From Coprinellus micaceus (taxonomy: Eukaryota; Basidiomycota; Agaricomycetes; Agaricales; Psathyrellaceae), in the NCBI GenBank assembly GCA_951394405.1, contig OX596343.1:1116001-1180000 (forward strand): a stretch of DNA of 64,000 bases. The letters run 5' to 3'. A model generated the notes under the pieces. That model saw only the letters and a list, made by a program, of their open reading frames with translations. It was not told where the DNA came from and did no database searches. The first letter of the stretch is position 1. Each line of letters begins with the position of its first letter. Made by a program: the position numbers and the translations under genes. Below are positions 57,564 to 64,000 of this stretch, one piece after another.

Positions 57564-59290
57564 ATGTCAACCTCTTTCTTCCCCCCACCCGACTCGATTC
57601 TCTTTACATCCCAGTCCACACGATCGGCGGAACTTTTCGCCACGCTCCCTCTCGAGATCGCCCATGTTATCGCGGAGTACGATGGGGCTTTGAAGCATCA
57701 AGAAGGTTGTCACTCTGTTGGATCCCACGACACAGACTTCGACGTTGGACTACCAGGCACATCTGCAAGAGAGACCTCCTGCGAGCTCGAACACTGTCCT
57801 CACGACGCGAGCCCGTCAGTTGCATATGTTCAGCTGAACCGGCATTGGCGCAAACTACTGGAATTCCATAGCATTTGGTCGACTGCTCGTCTCCAGGTCG
57901 ACATGGACTTCAGGACGGTTCAACATCCACACCACCTACGGGTCCTGAATATGGCTGAATACGCGCTGTGTGTTAGGTATGTCAGTACCCCTCGTTCTGT
58001 GTTTTCACTCATTGATGACTGCTTCAACCTAAACCAGGGCGTCGGGTACGCTCCCATTCAAGGTTTCAATCGGATGTGATGCAAGGCAGAGGGAAGATCT
58101 CGCAGGGGGGTGCCTCTCAGAAAGAGCAAGATGACGCTCAATATCGACGCAGTCATTGGTCGGTTAACGTCGATATGTTTCGATGGGAACATCGGGCGGC
58201 TGGTGATGGCAATGGGGGTGCTCGACGTGCGCACACTCACCAACATCTACATTGCCTCGGGCGCCTCCGATCTGTATCCTTCGAACATGACGCGCCTCCG
58301 AGATTCTAGGTTGTTCCAGTCACCGACTCTGGAGAAGGTCTATTGTTCGATGGATTTTAGCCTCTCAGCAAGCGGTGCGCCGTTGGTCTTTTCCTCCGGA
58401 TATAATTCATTCAAGATCCTCGACCTCTCGGGTGCAGGCCCATACCACGAAAGTGCCGTCGAATGCTTCCTCCACTACTGTAAGTCCTTGGAGGATTTCT
58501 GGATCACGGTTACCACTAGCAAACGATCCCACCTCGAAACATTCATCAATGGTTCCGATATCATCGGCAACACTATCACTACGATCGACCCTGACACCAC
58601 CGTTCGTCTTCCCCTCAAACATCTGCGCCTCACCCAGCGCACAAGCCTCGATAATGCCCCTCGTCTCGGCTGCCGTTCCTGTCCATGTTCTCCTTCCCCC
58701 ATCTCAAAGATCTAGTGGTCCTCCATCTCGATCCTGTTTGGCCGACTAATATCAGCTGGCTCTCCAGGGAGCCTTTCCCGTGTCTCACTTATGTACAGTT
58801 CGCTTGCGAGACGATCAATAGCGGCAACCTTCGAGCGATCCTCGAGCGGATGCCCGTCCTGCGCGAACTGTTTGGTTTTCTTCACGCACTCGCGGCTGTC
58901 CGTAACACACAACGTCTTTGTATTTCGTCTAATGGTAGCCTTGGTTTATGGTACGAACTTGGATTCACGGTAACGAGACAGTGATCGATAAAGGCCTATC
59001 GCCGCAGTGATGTCCCCTCGCCAACCGCCAATCCAACGGCTTCGTCCCAAGCCCCACTGAGCGTGGACCGACTCGGTAGAGCGTGTCATCACCTTTCCCC
59101 AGCTTGCACATCTGGACATCAATACGGACTAATGCCAGCACATGTTGGTATTTAACGCAACGAAAGGCTACATACAATACCACAACCGTATGCAGTCAGC
59201 CAAAGTCCCTAAGCGTACGCTCACAGGTTGATCGGGCATTGCTATTCCTCCAATCCTCGCTACTTTCAGAGCATCCGGCAGCTACCCTTG
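57564..59290 (+). pseudogene. F-box / leucine-rich-type protein, frameshifted
   Basis: Exon 1 57564-57976 encodes a Ser/Pro leader and an F-box-like segment (LFATLPLEIAHVIAEYDG, then VAYVQLNRHWRKLLEFHSIW). An intron 57977-58037 joins in phase to a second exon. There the frame is lost at a run of six G (58,104-58,109): one more G would restore the strong downstream frame NIDAVIGRLTSICFDGNIGR. That frame continues to about 58,650 (SLDNAP), where a second frame change leads to SMFSFPHLKDLVVLHLDP up to a stop at 58,979. Further family-like pieces (HLDINTD, FNATKGYIQYHNR) lie at 59,100-59,190 with stops. The alternating strand-loop-helix pattern with repeated Leu fits the F-box/LRR proteins abundant in Agaricomycetes. 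Two or more frameshifts make it a pseudogene unless the sequence is faulty. Confidence 0.65.
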
Positions 59291-60844
59291 ATTGAAGTGC
59301 GTTAGTTTGAGCGAGACAATGGGCGTGGTCGCCTCACCCCATACCGCAAAAGTACTGCACTCAAACCGTAGCCCCTCTCAACCAATCTTGAACAAAGAGG
59401 TATATGGGTGGCACGAGAGCAACCTGGGTTTCTTCAAGCGCGACAGGTCGATCGTAGTCAGTGCCCCCGTCGATTTTTGGATCTTGAACCTAAAGAACCT
59501 ACCAGCAATGCTTGAGAACGATACACGCCACGAGAAGTGGCTGCCTAGTTCCAAGCCCAAACTATATAACCTCGCGGGAGAACCTGAAACCCGCCCCAGA
59601 GGGTTAATTGGGACAACCCGTAGACTAGGAAACCCTGAAAGACTTACATTGGGTTGCCCGCACCTCCCTCCACGCGAGGGCGCTGACGAGAACGGTTGCC
59701 GCACCAATGGCGGTGTTGAGTGTGCCGCCAGTCAACCGTTCGTGAGCGATCTGCAACCTTGTCATGCTGTAGAACGCCCCCAAGTTCGTTAGGACCGTCG
59801 CAACAATGTTCTGGTCGCTCTCAACATCACTGTATATCAGGAAAGACTCTTTTGAATCCACGGGGACAATTTGTCGAACACCAAGAAGCTGGTCTTGGTT
59901 CTGCTTGATTTTCCGACCCTCTTCTTTGTTGATCAATAGTATATGTACTTCGGCCTGTCTCGAGAGGAGCTGAGCGACTGAAAATCGGCGAGGAGGCGGC
60001 CTCGCGGACTTGGACCTGCTTGAAATGGATGGGAGGCACATAAGGGGACTTGGCCCTCACTGGAGAGTGGAAGTGGGGCCACACACCTTGAAGTGCTTGC
60101 GTTTGGGCGTCGCATAATCCCAAGGCGTGGGAGATGGGATAGGGGAGATGATGGTAGGCGTTGTGGGGTTATGGGATCCCCTCAAACGCAAGCAGCTCCC
60201 GAGCTGGCAAATACGTGTCACCACGGTGACTCAGTGCCATAGTATCGGGCAAGTGCAGCGCTCCCCAGTACCGGATGGGAGCGCTTGATAAGTCGCCGGG
60301 AGGAGATTTGAGAATGAGGGTTTCTAACAACTTGAAAGAGAACGCCCACCAGCAACTTCCAGCCCTGATGGTATTAGTCAGCACACCGGGCGCCTGGGCC
60401 TTTCGTACTGGAACTATGGCCAGATGGGCAGCGGAAGAGGGCTCTAAGCTGAAGCATGCAAGGTAGCTTCGAACATTTTTGATTGTGGAGCCAATCTGAC
60501 TTCAAAAACATGTCAAGGGGACTCAGGACTCTCTGCACATCCGACAAGCGCCCTGAAAAACAAAGTCCGAACTCACTCGTTTGATAGAACGCCGGTAGAC
60601 ACTTCACCGGACTTTGCCAGTCAAAAATGAAGCCGCCATTCTCAAGATATGGGATCCTCTCCGGCTCCGGTATCGGGAAGTAAAGCTGATGAGCAGCCTT
60701 CGCAGAGCAGCCATGTCTGACAGGCAGTTCAATCCCGACACGACAGCTCAGATATAAATGCCAGGGGGAAACACCCACCTCTCAGCAGCTCCCATTTCCT
60801 CTTCTTGACGTCTGATCAACCTTGCCTCCTCCAAACTACGCAGT
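59291..60844. other. Intergenic or decayed sequence
   Basis: Several mid-length ORFs overlap on opposite strands, for example minus 59,625-60,041 with a hydrophobic stretch (TLNTAIGAATVLVSALAW). None has splice support or a recognised motif. No gene called. Confidence 0.3.
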
Positions 60845-61276
60845 ATGGACAATCTTACCGAAACCACGACTTACCCTGCGACTGCCGCTCCTGGCAGCGT
60901 CATGGGGACTGCTCCCTCTTTGCTTGTTATGCTGGGCGGCAGCGATCGTGTTCTCAGCTCCGAACTGTGGCCCTCGGTACCCTCTAGAAGCAGCCTGAGA
61001 GCACGTTCGTCGCTGGCTCTTTCCCCTGGGCGTGTGGTTGCGCCCTCAAACCGAAAGCCTCGCCCCCTGCGCTTGGCATCTCCTCCGCCCCGGCCTCTGT
61101 GGACATACGCCACTCCTCCTCGCAAGCAATCTAGGGTTGGCGGACCTTCCGAAATTGGAGCACATTTGGACCGACTCAGGCCCTCTGAGACCCAAATTCA
61201 CAAGACAAACGGTGTGCCATTTTGCCCCATCCGTATTGACGACCTGAGCAAACCAACACTATCCCACGATTTCTAG
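60845..61276 (+). CDS. Hypothetical ORF, 143 aa, doubtful
   Basis: An open frame starting MDNLTETTTYPATAAP, then an Arg/Pro/Ser-rich stretch and a short C-terminus (VPFCPIRIDDLSKPTLSH). Low complexity, no recognised domain, no clear introns. It may be a real small gene or chance. The antisense frame is almost as open. Confidence 0.25.
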   Translation: MDNLTETTTYPATAAPGSVMGTAPSLLVMLGGSDRVLSSELWPSVPSRSSLRARSSLALSPGRVVAPSNRKPRPLRLASPPPRPLWTYATPPRKQSRVGGPSEIGAHLDRLRPSETQIHKTNGVPFCPIRIDDLSKPTLSHDF

Positions 61277-61548
61277 ACCAGTCCAATGTTTTCAATCATA
61301 CGGAAGATTCGGTCTGTCCGTTGGGTCATGGTGCAGGTGCTTGCTACTAGACTGTCGTTTAATACCCTCGACTGAGTCGCCCCGACAGCTTCAATCGAAG
61401 ATCATATCCCCTTAACAGAAGGGGGAGGAGGTAGTCTCCTGGACGAATTGTTTGGTGAGCATCATCGCTCGGACTCGGGCTCGGGTCTTCCAGAGGAGAT
61501 GCCACAACCATCTTGTAAGTACCAGGTCCTCCGCATACTTGAAAATCA

Positions 61549-61998
61549 GTGGATTCGCTAACACACCCTGCTTTGGTAGTCCACTCCATTGATAGAGCAT
61601 TCATTTTACGTTGCAAGTTAGTGATGTTCAACCCCGCCTGCCCGACGATGACAAACTTCGACATCCTGTTTCGGTTCGGAGGCTTGTTTGGGGAGGGCAT
61701 TACTAGGACAGAGTTCAAGAAGATATTCCGGCAATGCCTGGACTGTGGGCATCTCTTGTATGCTGACAGACGGGAACATCATAAGTGCAATGGAGCGGTG
61801 CTGGACGTCAAGGTGGACGACTTCGATCTCGTACAAAGTCTCCTTGGGGTGGAAGCACACCGAGGGCTCAGCATCCAGGATTTCGTGTCGCTTGCCGTTA
61901 CTTGTGGTGATTGCAAGCGCCTTTGTCTTGCAACATCGGCCGATTTTCATGAATGCATTCGCCACCCCCAACTTCCCGTCCCTCGCTTCAGAGACTAA
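61549..61998 (+). CDS. Small protein with two Cys/His zinc-binding motifs
   Basis: A 149-codon ORF. After LFRFGGLFGEGITRTEFKKI it has CLDCGHLLYADRREHHKC and, about 60 residues later, CGDCKRLCLATSADFHEC. Both follow C-x2-C-x10-(H)H-x(1-2)-C, so they look like duplicated zinc-binding knuckles. Similar short modules occur in many basidiomycete hypothetical proteins of unknown role. The ATG at 61,624 (MFNPACPTMTNFD) is an alternative start, and an intron just before it is possible. The frame is unbroken. Confidence 0.5.
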   Translation: MDSLTHPALVVHSIDRAFILRCKLVMFNPACPTMTNFDILFRFGGLFGEGITRTEFKKIFRQCLDCGHLLYADRREHHKCNGAVLDVKVDDFDLVQSLLGVEAHRGLSIQDFVSLAVTCGDCKRLCLATSADFHECIRHPQLPVPRFRD

Positions 61999-62331
61999 GT
62001 ACTAAACCTTCGAGCTACGCAGCAGATGTTGCTATATTTACTTGACTGTGTCTCGCCGTAGAAATTCCTTTAATTTCCCTCATTAGTTTTATCACCCTCT
62101 GACTTCTCTAGCCAATTTCCTTGCCAATGGACTTGTCGTATTACCTCCCGAAATTCGAGAAGAAATCTCTCGTCTCTGTCTACTCAACGATTCATGGAAT
62201 CGTGGTGCTGGAGGGTCCAGTTTGCTCGGAAGGTATTGGTACACATGCTAATACATACTAATAGAACAACAAAGGGTGAGGAGCGCATGGGTAGATGAGG
62301 AAAACTTGAAACTGGGGATATCATACAAAGC

Positions 62332-62850
62332 TCAGGACACGAGCAATGAGGGAGGGGAAACAATCGGTGAAACATCTGGGCGCTTATCATCTGAATACCA
62401 CATTCGAAGAACAATCGGCTGTAACGCTGATGGATTACGGCTAAAGGCGTTGCCGATTTCCCGCAACTGGCCACGGGTGAGTGGAGTCGTCGTCGAGACT
62501 TGGGCGAGGTCCTGGATGGCTATTGTGCCTGGGGATCGTGGCGGATGAGCGACTGCTCTGTCCAGTTCATGGTGGAGCGTTGCGTGGACCGTGAGCTTGT
62601 TCAAACTGCATCGTGTCGGAGGAATCTCATCCCGAACTTCAAATCTGTCTTCGTTGAGAGAGACTAAGTCTCCAACCATGTCGAGGGCTTGGCAAATGAG
62701 GCGACCAATCTCGCACTTGACGGAGCTGCTCTCCGCAATGTTGGTGGACAACAATTGTAAATAAGGGTCTCCTAGCGGATTGGAAGTTCTGTTTCCAACG
62801 GCACGTGTGCTCTGCTGTTTGCAGGGATTAGAGATTTGACAACGGGCCAT
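62332..62850 (-). CDS. Hypothetical ORF, 172 aa, possibly the 3' exon of a larger gene
   Basis: An open minus-strand frame with a moderately protein-like centre (CEIGRLICQALDMVGDLVSL, NKLTVHATLHHELDRAVAHP). An acceptor-like sequence could join it to a Lys/Arg/Pro-rich stretch at 62,870-63,044, but no frame through both is convincing. No family recognised. Confidence 0.25.
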   Translation of the reverse strand: MARCQISNPCKQQSTRAVGNRTSNPLGDPYLQLLSTNIAESSSVKCEIGRLICQALDMVGDLVSLNEDRFEVRDEIPPTRCSLNKLTVHATLHHELDRAVAHPPRSPGTIAIQDLAQVSTTTPLTRGQLREIGNAFSRNPSALQPIVLRMWYSDDKRPDVSPIVSPPSLLVS

Positions 62851-64000
62851 TTGGCGTGCGTTTGACTTACCCCAGCTTTGAGGCCTCGAGTTTGGCCGAG
62901 GGGGCGGGCGGTTTCAACCGGGCTTCCCCCCAGGCCTCCCTTCTGGCGATTTACGCAATGACCGATAGGAGAGCCTGGGACTTTGCTTGAAGGGCGTCCA
63001 ACTCTTCGGAGGTTGCGGCTCGTTTGCCTTGGCTCAGGGGGCATGACGGGTCACTGAGGGGTTGACTACGGTAGACCGTGATGGGGGGAGGAACAAATTG
63101 AGTTGCTGGTTATTTGAGATTCGGAGTCTTGATATACACCGCTGACACAGGAAGAAGCTCCAGTTCCTGACAAAAACATACGGAGAATTGGGGATGTGAG
63201 CCTCATGAATTGGGGCTGTGCGATTAGGACCCACCTTTGCGTCGAAAAGTTGCTTCCTAGCAAGTTGGGGAGTACTGCGCTTCTGGGTCCGACGCAAGTT
63301 AGATGGGGCTCTACTAAAAGGTTTGGAGAGGCCACACTCGGCAGTACTCTCTGCCTGAGCATGGGTCCGAAGTTTCATGACGCTGGGTGGAAAATGCTGA
63401 CTCAGCAGTTACAGCCTCCTGGGCGGCCGCTTCAGCAAGCTTCAACATCCCCTCCATGTCTGATGAGCTTTGTGACCACAACCCTCATTAAGCATTTCCG
63501 CCAAAGTCGTCACTGCGGATGCCTCCTTTCGCTTTGCCTTGCCTCCTCCCAACTCTCTAGCACCGGCCTATCTCAGTGAGGCAACGTGTTTCCACGTTGC
63601 AAGTAGAAGGCAATCGCCGTTATCACACCACACCCTTACCGATAGGGCAAGTACGGACCAATTGTTTCTCCTCAGGTCACGTTCATAAGGTCATTTAGAA
63701 TGCCGGCACAACGAACAAAAGCGAAACCCTCATTCCAACTTTTGATGGAGCCGGCAGTCTAAGCGCCCTGGAGCTGGTCGCCTTCCCAGAGATTCTTGAA
63801 ATCAGGTGAGCAGTTGTGACAGATCTAAGAGGCTTCCATTCCTCATTCAGTGCTATTCGAGGCTTTCATTTCTGTCCTGTCCAGCATGATTAAGTTTCGT
63901 CTGAGGAAGAACACTCGTCCCTAATCGAGCGTCAAAGCCTTGCCGAAGCCTTGCCATAGCCTTGCGTAGGCTAGCCTATGCGAACGGAGCGTATCTCCCA
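62851..64000. other. No gene recognised to the window end
   Basis: Short ORFs on both strands without motifs. The end shows a small repeated word (gccttgccatagccttgcg), too short to classify. Confidence 0.3.

Noticed and set aside
1..64000. tRNA or rRNA genes
   Set aside because: No cloverleaf with B-box-like gttcgantcc and matching acceptor arms was recognised on reading; a covariance-model scan would be needed to exclude them.

Overview
This is nuclear DNA of a filamentous basidiomycete, most likely an Agaricomycete. Genes are split by short introns (about 50-85 nt, GT...AG, with branch points such as CTAAC or GCTAAC). The gene families are typical of mushroom-forming fungi: NACHT-WD40 receptors, F-box proteins, a Plavaka-type transposase and a SIN1 orthologue. 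I rebuilt the exon structures by hand from splice signals, reading phase and comparison of paralogues inside the window. No transcript or database evidence was used.

Layout. 1-7.6 kb is ordinary gene space: the 3' end of a MATE transporter, a C2H2 zinc-finger gene, an intact nine-exon SIN1 (TORC2 subunit) and a small gene with a PD-(D/E)XK-like motif. From 8.06 to 38.85 kb a cassette of about 10-11 kb occurs three times in the same orientation. Each copy holds (i) a decayed, unidentified minus-strand gene X, (ii) a decayed plus-strand copy of the neighbouring SIN1 gene and (iii) an apparently intact minus-strand NLR-type receptor of about 1,535-1,561 aa. The three receptors share an identical ten-exon plan: Pro/Ser-rich N-terminus, a short Gly/Asn/His-rich exon, a helical bundle, NACHT, then 14 WD40 repeats.

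39.2-40.9 kb holds two small terminal-inverted-repeat elements close upstream of the third receptor. 41.4-48.7 kb holds a small orphan gene and three related genes of a divergent F-box / nucleotidyltransferase-like family, one with an in-frame stop. 50.6-56.6 kb is a Plavaka-type (CACTA-like) transposase. A 1,034-bp inverted-repeat element sits inside one of its introns, and its C-terminal part is decayed. 57.5-59.3 kb is an F-box/LRR pseudogene with frameshifts. The last 5 kb has only small or doubtful ORFs.

Reading the parts together: a stable housekeeping gene (SIN1) lies beside an expanding cluster of incompatibility/immune-type receptors. The receptor copies stayed open while the SIN1 and gene X copies travelling with them decayed, which suggests selection on the receptors alone. 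Receptors 1 and 3 resemble each other more than either resembles the middle one, and gene X shows the same pattern.
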